Below, piece by piece: positions 35,412-47,457 of a stretch of 64,000 nucleotides of DNA (its first letter is position 1; every line of letters begins with the position of its first letter). Below the pieces are notes generated by a model, which was not told the DNA's origin, searched no databases, and saw only the letters and a program-made list of their open reading frames with translations. The position numbers and the translations under genes are program-made. This stretch comes from [Phialemoniopsis] sp. UDSM-2020 (taxonomy: Eukaryota; Ascomycota; Sordariomycetes; Thyridiales; Thyridiaceae): contig JAEILZ010000003.1 of the NCBI GenBank assembly GCA_018873225.1, forward strand, positions 2,852,001-2,916,000. Reading direction: 5' to 3'.

Positions 35412-36050
35412 CGTATCGCTCGACAAATTGCTGACTTCGAAGAACATTTCAATCAGCATTGGCAAACCTCAAGAGACACCATACTGTAACAGCGGAGGGG
35501 CAATCCTCTCCAATCGACATATATCACTTCGTCGACAGACGAGGCCCCTGCCTACTATTGGTTCGCTAGCTACCCATTTAGTAAAAGTTTAAGGTTAAGG
35601 GGTGGGCGTGAGCGAGAAACTTCCCGCCAATTTGCTCCTCTACTCAAGTAAGTACTAAGTATGTAAAGCACGATGAGCATGTAAAGTTCCTACGTAAGTG
35701 CACCGAGGTGAAAGGTCATCAAGACCAGCGCTCCAATTGCGCTGACTGGTGTTTGCCAACCTTCTAGGAGATCGTCTTGAGGCCCGGCTAGACGCAGCAC
35801 CATTGAACACGCTGTTGTCGCATGTTGGTCTAGACCCCCGACCGATGTTCGAAACCTTTCCAACATTTGCTACACGGCCATTGACAGCGAATTGAAGTAG
35901 GCCATGATGAAGGCTAGATCCATTCTGATTCCTCACGAAGAAACAGTAGTCGTCCGAATAATCGGCAGTTTGTTCGCCATTCCTGGACGGGCTGGGATTC
36001 GCCCTGCATCCTGGGGGATCGACGAGCCAGCAGCCCAGTCGCTCGCTTCC

Positions 36051-36059
36051 TACTCCGTA
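36051..36059 (-). repeat. Dispersed motif TACGGAGTA, copy 4
   Basis: Exact copy on the minus strand, 640 bp from copy 3. Confidence 0.6.
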
Positions 36060-36888
36060 CTTACATACATGTAGGTCAACCAGTGATGCGGGAAGCCCAC
36101 TGGCTGATCATCTTGTCACCAAGTTCAACAGGTTCGGCAAACGACATGCAGACGCAGCTTTAATCCGACTTCTGCCCCTGATAATCGGCACGTCCACTGA
36201 GGGCGCTCTACTAGAACTTCGTGTCCAGCCTCAACGACTTGTCAGACCGTTGGCGTCAACGCTGTGGTCAAATGTGCATTGAAAAAGCTCGACCCGCCAC
36301 GCCCCGAGCGGCACACCAACGTCTTAGTCTCGTACACGAAAGATCGAGAACTACGTCGATCCACGATCCCGCCAGACGTGCTGCCATGACCGCCCCCCGT
36401 CCACTTCGTGCATTAGCGGATCAAGAAACTCTGCACCAAAGACGGCGCCAGGAAACAGGCACTGGTCCCAAGGCATGCCTTGCCGCCTTCTAATACTCTG
36501 GCAGTGCATGAGGCGCGGCTTCGCCCATCAAGTCACGCGCAAGCTTCAATATCGAGCCTGTTTGTGGGCTTCGCTTTCGTCATCGGAGGGGGACATGGGC
36601 ATGGGATACTTTACCTAGACCCGAATACTTTGCCCCCCTCAGAGGCCTGTGCTGCTGTACTACCCCAAGCTCATGCTCCCCGCACTCATGCTGCCCTGAA
36701 GGGTTTCATAGGACTTTATTCGCATACTTGGCTATGCATGCAGACGTGCAGAAGGTGAAGGGTAGTATTTTGTGGGAGGGTTTCGGCTGCAGGGTGTCAC
36801 GCGGCATCCCTCACCCTGCGCAGTCTCGCTGCCTGGGTTAAGATTCCTGACACCACAGACCACAATCTCATGCATACTAACGCCGGCG

Positions 36889-36897
36889 TACGGAGTA
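36889..36897 (+). repeat. Dispersed motif TACGGAGTA, copy 5
   Basis: Exact copy, the fourth within 2.6 kb. Confidence 0.6.
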
Positions 36898-38468
36898 GGT
36901 GCATACTTGCCTTCCCATATGCGGGGTGGAACAAGCCAGGCACAAGCACTAGAGGTCCCTATTCCGGATCTAGTATTGATGATTGAAGGCACCAGACGCA
37001 GCATCTCTCATCCTACCGCCATCGAAACACGGGTCTAGTCGCTTGGATAAATCCAATTCGGCCTGATGGACATAAGAGGGCCGCAGAGTTGTTTGTCGCC
37101 TCACAGGCATGCTCGCGAATGCGATGCTCAAATGTCAACTTACTTCGTAAGTGAATGCTTCAATGCTTGGCTGGTACTAAGGATGACGAAACCAAACCAG
37201 CTATCAACTCGAGACGCCTCCTTATTACTTTAGAAGGAAGCTCGTGACCTATGAGCAAAGAGTGACAAGTTTGTAGTCCGTTTCTGACTTCCATGAGGTA
37301 GGCAATGTAATTGAGTTTCGTGTTCTTGGTTCTTGAGATGCACCACTTCGTTACATTGAGGGTGATCTAAGGGGCTGGGGTGTTACCCCGGATTTGGGAG
37401 AGACCTAGCGTCCCGGGCAGCGCCTCTCCAGCCCGTGCTCCGAGGTTAAGTTCACTTCCTTCTAGGCTCTATCGCCATTGCCAGTCGTGCCCGTCACCGT
37501 TGAGGAACAGAGACACTCGGGATCCATCACTTCGAGACACTCGAGGAATAAGAGTTCTTCAACGCCCGCGGTATCCCAGTTTCCGAGCACATGTTTCGCC
37601 TTTGTCCCCGTCACGAAACCATTGCCACTAGTGGCCGCCATCAACTCCGTATGCTGCTTACCCCGCAGGCTTGAATGGCGCCCTATTACGCCATGGTACA
37701 GGAACGTTCGAGGCGCTATGCGATGGCCAGCAACCGCCTCTTACGATCCCCGATTTCTACACCTACTGTAGCTAAGCGATGACCTCATTGCCAGAGCTTT
37801 TCTGGGAGGGCCAGCTGACATCACATCTTTTTAAAACCTACTTTGTGAAGGGTGCTGTCTAAAAGGTGGGGGTGGGTGGCGTGCAATCGTATGTCCATGG
37901 AGCTGTGGTGCTAGGTATGCGATAATACGGCACGGCTTGGAGGACCGGATGGCAACGGCATCCTTCTTCACGCCCCTGTCTTCGCATGATTGGTGTCCGC
38001 CTACCTGGGGCCCTTGCCCAGGTAGGATCTAATACTCGTAGCGCCTTTTCGCTGAGGCCTCGCACTGAGGTTCGATGCCAACCCGGGATGCCGGTGAACG
38101 ATCGCCACAAAGGTCAACATGAAAATCCTCCAGATCTGCCGCTCAAGTTTCACAATGGAACGAGCGGCACCCAAGGATAGCTCTTGAACACTGCCGCTGC
38201 GAACCGCAGAAACGGCCGGCCCAACGGCAGAGAAATTCATCATAATGACATAGCAGCTGGCTTTTCACCCTCGTAACGTTGAAAACCCGAGCTTCTAGTC
38301 ACAGCAAACACTGCAAAAGGGTCTGGCATGGTCAAGACCGCCATTCGGTCCAAGTATAGAAGAACTGCTGTGATATTTGCACGACGGTCCTGCAATACAA
38401 TTGCTTGAAGTAGGGTATATAATATGATGGTACACGTCTATCAGTTGATGATCTTCACATGTGCAGTC

Positions 38469-39478
38469 CTAGCCTGGTACAGTATCGAGAGTTCCCTTGC
38501 CGACTGTCGATGCTGGCACTTCGCCCTTCTGTGCTTTTAGCTTTTCCTCGAATTTGGCGAATTCGCTCATCGCAATCTCTTCCTCTTGGTCCAAAATTTG
38601 GGTCACGCCCTGAACTTCCTCGATCTGTACAAAACAAGTTAGCCACTTTTGCCTGTGAAGCTTGTTCAGAGAAGGTATCGTACATAGTGCATCAGCATGC
38701 CTTCTATGCCATTCTTGAGCGTAACGGTGCTCGAATCACAAGTGCGACAAGCACCACGCAGCTTGAGCATGACGATGCCGTTCTCGAATCCGCGATATTC
38801 GATATCACCGCCGTCTTCCTGAATCGCAGGCCGTATCCGCGTCTCGAGGAGCTCCTTGATCATGCCCACAACCTCGCTGTCGTTCTCGTTGTAGCTCAGG
38901 CTGTCTTCCTCAGCGGCCTCTTGGCCAGCCTCTCCGTCCTTTCTCTCTGCAACATTGACGATGTTCTGACCCGAGGTGATAGCCTCGGTAATAAGCGAAA
39001 AGATCTCGGGCCTGATGTGCGCCCAGTTTGCATCCGCAGCCTTGGTCACAGTGATGAAGTCGGCTCCGTAAAAGACCGATGTAACCCCGTCAATATTCAT
39101 AAGTTGTGCGGCAAGCGGCGATGGGTACGGCGGCGCGATTGTTGAGCGCGGGTTGAGGTATTCGATGAATGTAGATGTTACTTCTGGTGGGAGGACTCGG
39201 TGATTCGGCAAAAACTTGAGTGCGTCCGGATTTGGCGTGCTCTCCGTCTGGATGAAGATGGTTCTCCTACCATTGATTTGGTTGTAACCCCAAAGATGCC
39301 ATGATTGCTGCGCGGATCGTGGTCTGAGTCCTGAATTGCTCGCGACAAGTCCATGCCGAGCGGTTGTATGTGCTTTCCGGGAAGCTATCGCCCAGGTCAA
39401 CGGCCTAGCCGTGGAATTGGCCGATTGCCCGCGAGACAGCAGTAACACTGGCGTCCTCAAATATTTGGTCCTCGTCAT
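38469..39478 (-). CDS. NFU1: Mitochondrial NFU1-like Fe-S cluster carrier
   Basis: The protein delivers [4Fe-4S] clusters to mitochondrial enzymes such as lipoyl synthase and aconitase-type targets. Exons 39478-38684 and 38624-38469 join across intron 38625-38683 (GTACGA…TACAG): …MLMHY/IEEVQGVTQILDQEEE; 316 residues. I start at the ATG at 39478 because MTRTKYLRTPVLLLSRGQSAN… is Arg/Ser-rich without acids, like a mitochondrial presequence; an earlier in-frame ATG at 39583 exists. The NfuN domain begins RTIFIQTESTPNPDALKFLP near residue 72. The NifU C-terminal domain carries the cluster-binding CxxC (GACRTCDSS) near 243-246. An acidic C-terminal extension follows. It shares a 384-bp divergent promoter region with the HIT-finger gene. 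Confidence 0.93.
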
Positions 39479-39862
39479 TGCGATTGACGGGTTGCATTCG
39501 TTGTTGACAACAAAGACGTCGTTGAGAGTTCGAACTCGAAGTGGTGGCGTCTGGGAAATTTTATGGCCGATTAACAACGGCATTTGGCCAGCAAATATGG
39601 GCGCTGACAAACCCCGGCACTCTCGTTGATTTGCGTCTCCGCGGGTGCGTCATTCTCTAGCGGGCCCCACCAAAATTTTGCAGTTGGACCGTGGATGGAT
39701 ACCACATGCAGCGGCAAAGGAGCCAAGCAATCCAAGCAGCATACGACCACGAGCCAATGAATCCAGACCCTTTTTTTCTTTACTTATCATCCTTATCTCA
39801 CATCTGACAGGAGTTCTAAACGTCGCCGCATAGGCAGCATAGTCCTGCATTGGCCCTTCAAG
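39479..39862. promoter_or_regulatory. Shared divergent promoter region of NFU1 and the HIT-finger gene
   Basis: Only 384 bp separate the two start codons on opposite strands, so both promoters must lie here. A T-rich run (about 39770-39785) is followed by a C/T-rich stretch before the plus-strand ATG. No specific factor site was assigned. Confidence 0.6.
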
Positions 39863-40655
39863 ATGTCAGATGCATCACAGACAGCTCCGGCCGAAGACTG
39901 TGCAGCTTCCATCGTCCCTGTCGAGCCTGAACCCAACGCTCCTCAACTACAAGTATCCCTTGAACCTCCACCCCAAGACGAGCCCGCACCAGCTCCAGCC
40001 CCCAAGCCGCGAACCATCTGTGGTGTCTGCAACCAAGAAGCCAGCAAGTACAAGTGCTCAAGATGCCCTCTAGCCTAGTATGCCAATACCTCTTCCTCGG
40101 CAATATATCGCACTCGCTGACAATGGCAATCAAAGCTGCTCAGTAGCGTGCTCAAGAACCCATCGAGACAACCACCCTCCTACGGAAACTCGATCTCCTG
40201 TACCAAGGACGGAACCCAAAATTGAATTGAAGCCCAAGGATAGCCATCCGTTCAGTGTTCTTGAGAGCTCGGTGGAACTCCAACAACTCTTCCAGAAATA
40301 CCCCAATCTACCAACCCGTCTGAAGCAGATCTACGACACTACCCTCCCTCCCACAGACGAAAACATCTTCAAAGCCGGGCTTCCCACCAGAGCGCCCCCA
40401 ATGTACACAGATGGCAAAAAGAAGAACGAGCCTTGGACACAGGATGTTGGACTGCGGCGTGGTCAACAAGCATTGAGGCAAGCACGCACCGACCCCGGCG
40501 AGGATGGCGACGGCGTCCGAGAATACTGCGAGCTTGTACTCTACCTACTGTCCAAGTCAAAACAAGACGATGGTGCAACCGAAATTGTGCGTCGGGAAGC
40601 CGCTATGGAGGATGCAAAGCTCATCGAAAAGCTTATGAAGGCCGAGGGTCGCTGA
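39863..40655 (+). CDS. HIT-type zinc finger protein (ZNHIT3/Hit1-like)
   Basis: Exons 39863-40077 and 40136-40655; intron 40078-40135 (GTATGC…AAAG) lies inside the zinc finger and restores CPLA/YCSVAC. The protein has 244 residues. After a Pro/Glu-rich N-terminus, the zf-HIT module has Cys53, Cys56, Cys65, Cys68, Cys73, Cys77, His81 and His85, a complete eight-ligand set. A conserved helical segment follows (LESSVELQQLFQKYPNLPTRLKQIY), typical of ZNHIT3/Hit1. Such proteins act in box C/D snoRNP assembly in the nucleus. The Lys/Glu-rich C-terminus (IVRREAAMEDAKLIEKLM) is probably helical. Other zf-HIT members (Bcd1, Vps71) are possible but fit the length and downstream segment less well. Confidence 0.87.
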
Positions 40656-40899
40656 GGCACATTGCCCGCTTCCAAATTCTGTCGCCTCACCCAGTTAAGC
40701 AAACGACGCCAAACTGCTTACTGGATGGACTTACTTTACTGCTCTGTATGTCGTTTCGGAAACTCGGATTACTGCACGGACAACATACTTTCGGTGCGAT
40801 GAAGGGTGTTTTATACGGGCCAAGCTCGGTCCTCAGTGTGAATTATTCATTATCCATTATTCGTAAGGGTTTGCGCTCTTCTGGTGAATGCACGCCACG

Positions 40900-42033
40900 C
40901 TAATGTTTAAATCTAGCAAAGAAGCCAAGTCTGGGTGATTTCGGGGACAGTGGTGAGGTCACCGACTCTGCATCATCGGGGGAGGTAAGCCCTTTCTCGT
41001 CGCGGCCATGTCGCGTCAAACTTCCCAGTTTGCCCTTCAAAGCCCACCTAGATCCCCGGGTTCTCAGTGCTGCTTTGACTTTGTCTTTGGGCTCATCACT
41101 CTGAGTCCAGTCGATGCGGTGCTCCGCTACTGTTGTCGGGTCGACCACTTCGTCTTCTTCAATAACAGGTTGTTCGAGGAGGACCATGGACTGGCGGTTA
41201 TAACCATCCGTCCGCTCGATTCGATCCCCGAGATCCCCAGTGCTGCTCCGTCTCGGCTGATGTTGGTGATAATCCTCTGTTCTGCGCCAAGCACCGCCTT
41301 CAAGAATACGCTGCTGCTGTTCCCGTTCCTCGTCAACCTTTGCGGCCTGTTCCATTGTCAGGGTGTTCTGGAATTGCAGAGCCCGCATCTGATCTACGGG
41401 ACCAGCGGCGGTGCTGAGCGCCGCAACTGCAGGGTCCGCGGCCAGTCCATCAAGATGGAAAGCCAGAGCGTTGCGTGACAACTTGGGAACCAGCCCACGG
41501 TCTCGCCAGCTTACGGCTGTAGTAGTTCTTGCGAACTGTGCTGCTGCCTCGCGAGGGACGTACGGATGGGGTGCGTTTGGTCCGTCACGCGGAGATGCTG
41601 AACCATCGACTGTCGATTTGCTTTTGATAGCTTTGGAACGAGCGGCGTGTTTCGGAATGATGGCTCGAATATCGACAGCAGTCTCCACCGGTCGTTTTGA
41701 AGGTCCATTTGCGGACGGATTTGGTCTCCCGGTGGCATTCACATGCCTGGCCGCGAGTGGTGCTTGCTTAGATTCTACAGCTGCACCGTTTCGCGGATCC
41801 GAGTCTCGCTGTCTTGTGATGCCTTGCCGGGCTTCTCTCGCCTTCCGATCGCCGGCCTCAATCTTTGCTCTCAGCTTCCTTTCAGAGTGAGCCCTTTGTT
41901 GGTCGGCAAGGACCAAATACAGGCGCCGTGAAAGCTCATCGGGGTCCAAAGGCGTTCCTGGAGGGTGCCGGCTCTTTGGCTTGGTGGGCTTGACGGGCGG
42001 CCGGCTTGACAACGGATCAAGTGTATAGCTCAT
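40900..42033 (-). CDS. Uncharacterised basic fungal protein (377 aa)
   Basis: I cannot assign a function. It is a single exon from ATG 42033 (MSYTLDPLSSRPPV), which has A at -3; an ATG 12 nt upstream (42045) is the alternative. The first third is Lys/Arg/Pro-rich (KPTKPKSRHPPGTPLDPDELSRRLYLVLADQQRAHSERKLRAKIEAGDRKARE…). A more ordered centre follows (VPREAAAQFARTTTAVSWRDRGLVPKLSRNALAFHLDGLAADPAVAALS), then a Gln/Glu/Arg coiled stretch. The C-terminus is Ser/Pro-rich (SVTSPLSPKSPRLGFFARFKH). It converges with the HIT-finger gene across 244 bp. The long uninterrupted frame and non-random composition support coding. Confidence 0.75.
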   Translation of the reverse strand: MSYTLDPLSSRPPVKPTKPKSRHPPGTPLDPDELSRRLYLVLADQQRAHSERKLRAKIEAGDRKAREARQGITRQRDSDPRNGAAVESKQAPLAARHVNATGRPNPSANGPSKRPVETAVDIRAIIPKHAARSKAIKSKSTVDGSASPRDGPNAPHPYVPREAAAQFARTTTAVSWRDRGLVPKLSRNALAFHLDGLAADPAVAALSTAAGPVDQMRALQFQNTLTMEQAAKVDEEREQQQRILEGGAWRRTEDYHQHQPRRSSTGDLGDRIERTDGYNRQSMVLLEQPVIEEDEVVDPTTVAEHRIDWTQSDEPKDKVKAALRTRGSRWALKGKLGSLTRHGRDEKGLTSPDDAESVTSPLSPKSPRLGFFARFKH

Positions 42034-45000
42034 GTTATTCCTCATCCCAACTCGAACAATCGATAAAATCACCTTGGTGATGTATCGATTGAAACTGTTG
42101 GTATCGTTGTTGAGGTCCAGTCAAAGGGAGAAGTAAATGTCTCCTATTATGTCTTGTGGTATGCGTTGGAGGGCCAAGGCGAGCGGTGAATGTTGGTCAC
42201 CGGCTAAACATGGATCGCTATTATCCCCAAAACCTTCACGCGGTTCTGTCTCAGTTGGTGATGCGGTATTGTACTGGTGTGGTACGTAGAATGTCCCGGG
42301 TATCGGCTCTTTCTTGTGAGTGACAGCTGCAGTGGCACGAGGACGACGTCCGGGTTTTTATGTATGTCTGAGACAAAGGAGTCACGGCGGACTGGGCAAA
42401 AACAAGCATGTACTTATGAATGCACGATTCCTGAGGGGATCGTGGGTATCCTGGGGTATTTGAACTCAAAGCAGCAAGGCGCCGGTGCAGACTATCTCTC
42501 ATGGGCGGGCAATGGTGGGGAAGCAATAAGGATTTAGACCCGAATAGCAAGGGCCATTGAACGGCACGCGAGCTGTTTGCAAATTTTCCCAATGACACCC
42601 CCTCCCTCCCCTCGTCGCCAAGGGCCAAAAAAAAAAGGGACTCGAGGGCCGAGACCTGTTCGTTGGCTTGCAGCAGCTGTGGCTGGCTCCCTTGAGAGCT
42701 GGTGCATATCCATACTATACAATTACCTAAGTACTTTATGCGAAGTAGAGTGCTCCGAAGAGACCGTCTCTTACTGCTGTACCTTATTCGAGACATGTTC
42801 CCGGGCGGATAACACGATGCTATACCTACAGTACTACAGTACAGTACTGATGAGCACAAGCAAATAAAATCACACCGCCGAAACCGAAACCCGTCCATGG
42901 ATCCACGCCGGTAGCGACAGACACGGCCGATCAAGTGCCAAAACGGGCCAAAGAGTACCCTTGCACCGCGGCAACTGGGCAGCGTTGATCCAGACCCTCC
43001 AACACACACTACCCAGAATGTCTCGGGCGTAGCCTTGGAGCAAGCCACCCAAAAGGGCACCAAAGGGATGGAATCTCATGGCTGCTAACAGTGCTAGAGT
43101 CCCTCCGCAAGGGGCGACCTGCCGCTCTAAGTGGTCGGGAGATGTCTCACACGCTGCCCGAGCTAATATATTCACGCATGCTCCCCATGCTCGTGTTGGA
43201 TCACGCTGTTGTGGAAAACGCCCAACAGAGTTCTGGGTCAAACCTGTATCTGGCTCGTTCTCCGACCGTTCTTCTTGCTCTCGTCTCGCCGTCCCTATAT
43301 CGTCCGGCCATCGGGCGATGCTCATTTAGACGCGCCCATACCACCGGTACTACTCAAGCCAAAGAGCCCAGCTGACCGCGCTAAAACAGACTTATTTCCC
43401 CTAGATCGCGCCGGAAGATTGGCTGCTAGTCCACTTGCACTCGATTCTGGAAAGACTACGGCTTTTGTGAAGGGCGCTAGAGGCACTTGACAGCTCTCCG
43501 CAACTTCTTTCAAGTGGCCCACGCCAGCTTCGTTTCATACTGGCTGGTCCAGCCAGCAGCCCTGGCCTCATCTTTGGTGGCTTGCGACTCACACCCCTTG
43601 CCTGTCAAATGCAGACTCGCTCACTGGACAGCCAATGCCTTTGTTCTAGCCTGACAGCTACTAAGCGACCAACATGGTGGCTTTTTTCCCTTTTTTTCTC
43701 TCTTTTGATACATGCTGCGTCGTTACGCCATGGCTGAGGGATGGTGCCGGAGTGCCGTCACTTGGTTCACTTCTTCGATTGTTTCAGTACCGGCGTTCTG
43801 GCGCCAGCCCGGGTCCACGGCTAGACTCCCTTTGTTCTTCACATGGCCTCTGCCGTGCGCCGATCATCGCCTGCTTTGTCATTGCCAGCCCGTTGAGCTG
43901 CGAGCGTTCGTCCAGTGGATGTTACACTGCTCCATACGTACTCCGTCCAGAGATAGTGCTCGCCGCTGGTTTTCACGGCAATCTCCCGGCTTGGCATCGG
44001 TGGTGTGAGGCCTTTGTTGCATCGGCTTCCAGTACTCATCGTCAGGACTTTAGTATGTCCATAATAATGGATGATCCAAATCTGGCTGGTACAGTGTGAT
44101 AGCGCCTTGCATCATACGTTCATCTAGACCTGTCTGTGCTCTGGCAGCTGAACATTGCCCTATTGCCCTAACGTGAACTCGCTTGTCGCTGAGCAGACCA
44201 GCCAATAGGCGAGTCGATGACTTATCCGGCATACAAGCTGTGGACTTCAGCTCTTCGAGTAATATCATGCAACAAAAGAGCGCCCAGGCTGGCAGTACCG
44301 TGTTCGAGAGCTTCCACCCCGAGATAGCGTCCAACCAAAGAAGACACAGTCTTATGCTCTCCCGGAGAATCAGCGGGTGCTGGCGTTACCATCACTGCAC
44401 TTGTCCGGCAGGAGAATCGCCATCCGCCAGGGAATTCAGATCGTGGAGTAGGACAGAGATCTCGGCCCCATCCAGCTACGCCAAGCCAAGGTGGACGAGC
44501 GTGTCATTGTGCCACATACGGAGATACAGGTTTGGTACTACCCGTATCCCTGGAATCTCCCCCCCCCCAGGTCTAGGCGTTCATATCGGTGGAGATGCAT
44601 TGGGGGGCAAAGCGTCGAGTATCTCAAAGCGGCTCTTTGGCCTGGAAGAGACTAGTCAAAGCTGTGGCTGAACGCCATCAGAATCGAGGGCGTACGACAC
44701 TGAGCTAAACATTCTTATCTAGTGCCGGCAGCGATTTTCTGCAAGGTCGAACCGCCACAGACGGTGCACGAAATCTCAAGAGAGGCATGATCCTGCAGGT
44801 TTCCCGCTTGCCTCGTACCAGAACGGGTAGAAGGCAGCGTGTAACATGCTGTGACATGAAGTGCTATCATCATGTCTTTCCGTGCCGTCGATTGATTGTT
44901 TGAGATTGCGCACTACAGAGCTGAGGAACTAAAGCTGGTGCCGAAAGGCTCGGCCGAGGCGTCGTCATCTTAGTGCCGACATAATTGTTCCAATTTGCGT

Positions 45001-47457
45001 AAAGGTCGCGCCGAGAAGAGTCTGAGGCCGGACCCAATCCCCAAGTTGAACATCCTAGGCATGTTGCGTCTAGGCTCTTTGGATTTGATCTTGGGAGAAG
45101 ATCGTATGTGCCATCTATCTACTGCCATTTCTGGCAGAATACTTGCACTTGAGTGTCACACGAATCTATACCACGATGTTCTATAGCTACTTATACAGAA
45201 GAAATTCCTGTCCTTGAACCACCCGTCATATATACGAGGCGTTTTGTGAATGTCTGGTGGCAGTGTCCTTGTATTTTGATTGATATCAAGTGCACCAAAC
45301 TGGACACCAGTTCCAAAAGACAGGACCCGGGCCGATCCACTTAGACGGAGTTGCCCGCCGCCAATCTTGGTCCCCAACCAACAAACTTTGCGACAAGTGA
45401 AGATCCAAGCCACCGGGATCCGACAATGCACATTACAGACGACTCTGCGGACCGGGACCACTCGGTGAATAGGACGCTCGCCAAACCTTGCCCAGATGGT
45501 GTAAATGGAGGTCAAGGGTGGTCTGCTGATGAGGACCCGACGCGCTGGGAGTAGTCCCAGGCTGTGAAGTCATCTGCCGGTCGTAATACCGGTGGGCTGA
45601 TTTAGAAGCAGCACAATTTGTCCTTCACTCGTAGGAAAGATGAGGCACACCGTCGAGCACAGCATCTGATAAGACATCTGCTTGTCGGAGCTGTCAATAA
45701 ATGGGATGTGGTGTGGCCTTCCACTGATTGGACGTAGGGCCCACGTGTTGGAACCGCCGGACGTCAGAGCATGCTCCAGCGTGGTCAAGCATTGGCAAGC
45801 ATTGGCAGACATTGGCAAATAATTGGCATGCGTCCCTCTGTTGGTCAGTCCCCAATACAGCTTCGTGAGTAGACTCACGTGGGAGTCGGTTTGGCCTCTA
45901 AATGACAGACATTGTTCATGTCACGAGTGAGTCGTGCTTGGTGATGAAGCAGAGAGCTGGATACCGCCAAGCTGCTTGGTATCTACTTATTGGGCGATAC
46001 GAAAGTGTGGCAGCCCGGTCCCGAGAGCAAGGACGCCTACATGTCGTCGAGATCCGCCTTTAACATGCAAAGCAGGATCGTCGCCATGGACGAGCTAATC
46101 TTTGTTGAGGGAGGGCTGATGGGACCGATATGGAATCGTGGTACCTAATTGTCTTTCTACGTACAAGCCCTTGCCGATAACCCCTGGCGTTATTGTCAAG
46201 CTCTTCGAGATATCGACAGGTGAGTTTGCAGTCTTGTATGTAGTGGCTAGCTTGAACATGGTTTCCCCTCCACCTGCGTGTCGCTTCAGCGAAAGAGGGG
46301 TTGCTGGGTTGCAAGCGTTGGCTCTGGACGAGCAGGGTGAATCCACAGTCCAATAGCCCGCCAAAACGGATCACATCGTGCCTGTTCCGCTGAGCATGTG
46401 GCTCTACGGGGAAAGAGACCGTGGATCCAACCGCGCATCCTCCGTACCGTGCCATGCGAGCATGCCCATGTGAGTAAATGCACGAGAGGAGCGGAGGCGG
46501 AGGATGAGGAAGAGGAGTGGGAGGGGCAGCTATTCCGTACAGGTATGCTGAGCACAGCATGGTCAAGCGAGTCAGAGTGGCGCCTACATGATGGCCCTCT
46601 CTCCCACTGCGTGCTGACTGGACTGGCCACGGAGCCTTGCTTTTGTTTCCCACCGTTGCAACAAGGCCTTCTCGCGGCAGGTGGTAGCTCTTGCATTGCG
46701 TTGCGGCGTCTGCTCTTGTTTCTCCTCTCCGTCCCTCACCCCGCTCGTGGTCCCAATTGAAAGGTCTGGTCTGGTGCTTTTGCCCCAACTCAACGGTGAG
46801 GTCGGGTTTAGCAAGGTCGGGTGGAGCACCAAGAGGAGCTTACCTGGAGCTTGTCTCGCTACAAGCTCGAAACCTGCGAACGACATCTACACAGACCGCC
46901 GCCGCCAATTGACTTGCCCAACATTCGAGCAAGCCTCTTCGTGTCTTGATTTCTTCCCAAGCAAGCGACAGGGCGTTTTGTTTCTCGACAAGCCAGCACC
47001 TTACCTACCTACTTACCCAGTATACAGGTGCAGTCTCGCCGTTGGCAGCTCCTCGGGCCGAGAGGGGGGGACAGCAACATCTACAAAGGGCCGTTTGGTC
47101 TTTGTTTCTTGTGATAAGCAACCTTTGTGTGTCTGTCGGTCTGTCCTTTTGCGTCAAGCATATTGCAAGTTGAGTTAGGCCCCAATGCGCACACCTCCCC
47201 TTGGCAACCCTGGAACTGGAAGCTAACATAGTTCGCCTACCTAGTCCAGTCCTTGCTGGAGAACCCACCCCCGCCGCCTGGCGTTTCTGGCCACCTCCTG
47301 AACCCTGGAAATCAGTCGTAGTGGCTGCTCCGCCGCCCCAAAAAAGCTGCTTTCACCTCCGCCTCTTTTGCTGTTGGTGGTCGCCGTCCTCTTGTACGTT
47401 GCTTTATTGTTCTTCGTATCTCCCAAGGGGTCTGTGGCCTCTTGATCTTTGTTGCCC
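42034..47457. other. Gene-free divergent region, 5.4 kb
   Basis: It lies between the uncharacterised basic gene (minus) and the RasGEF gene (plus). A 270-codon open frame (43063-42251, minus) begins with TTG and looks random. The final 700 bp are C/T-rich and probably the RasGEF leader. A degenerate 10-bp tandem repeat occurs at 45786-45826. Nothing else was recognised. Confidence 0.6.
45786..45826 (+). repeat. Short tandem repeat, CAAGCATTGG unit
   Basis: Two exact CAAGCATTGG units followed by CAGACATTGG and CAAATAATTGG. Each unit holds ATTGG, the reverse complement of CCAAT. Confidence 0.7.

Larger units (their letters stand above)
32439..38468. other. Gene-free region, 6.0 kb
   Basis: The largest gap in the window, between PSP1 (start) and NFU1 (stop), both minus. 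The part next to PSP1 (to about 34.4 kb) has purine-rich runs on the plus strand, including an AGGAG tandem at 33911-33930 and a GAGAGA-rich stretch at 34226-34300. It probably holds a long PSP1 promoter and leader. Between 34.3 and 37 kb there are four TACGGAGTA copies and one TACCTAGGTA. Open frames are at most about 205 codons, overlap each other and show no domain. Confidence 0.6.

Noticed and set aside
42251..43063. 270-codon open frame, minus strand
   Set aside because: It begins at TTG, has random composition with no domain, and lies in the upstream region of a real minus-strand gene.
44183..44671. 162-codon plus-strand frame
   Set aside because: No domain, no credible start context or splice partner, and composition resembles the surrounding non-coding DNA.
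46060..47178. Several 120-240 codon frames on both strands before the RasGEF gene
   Set aside because: They overlap each other, lack domains, and lie in a C/T-rich leader.
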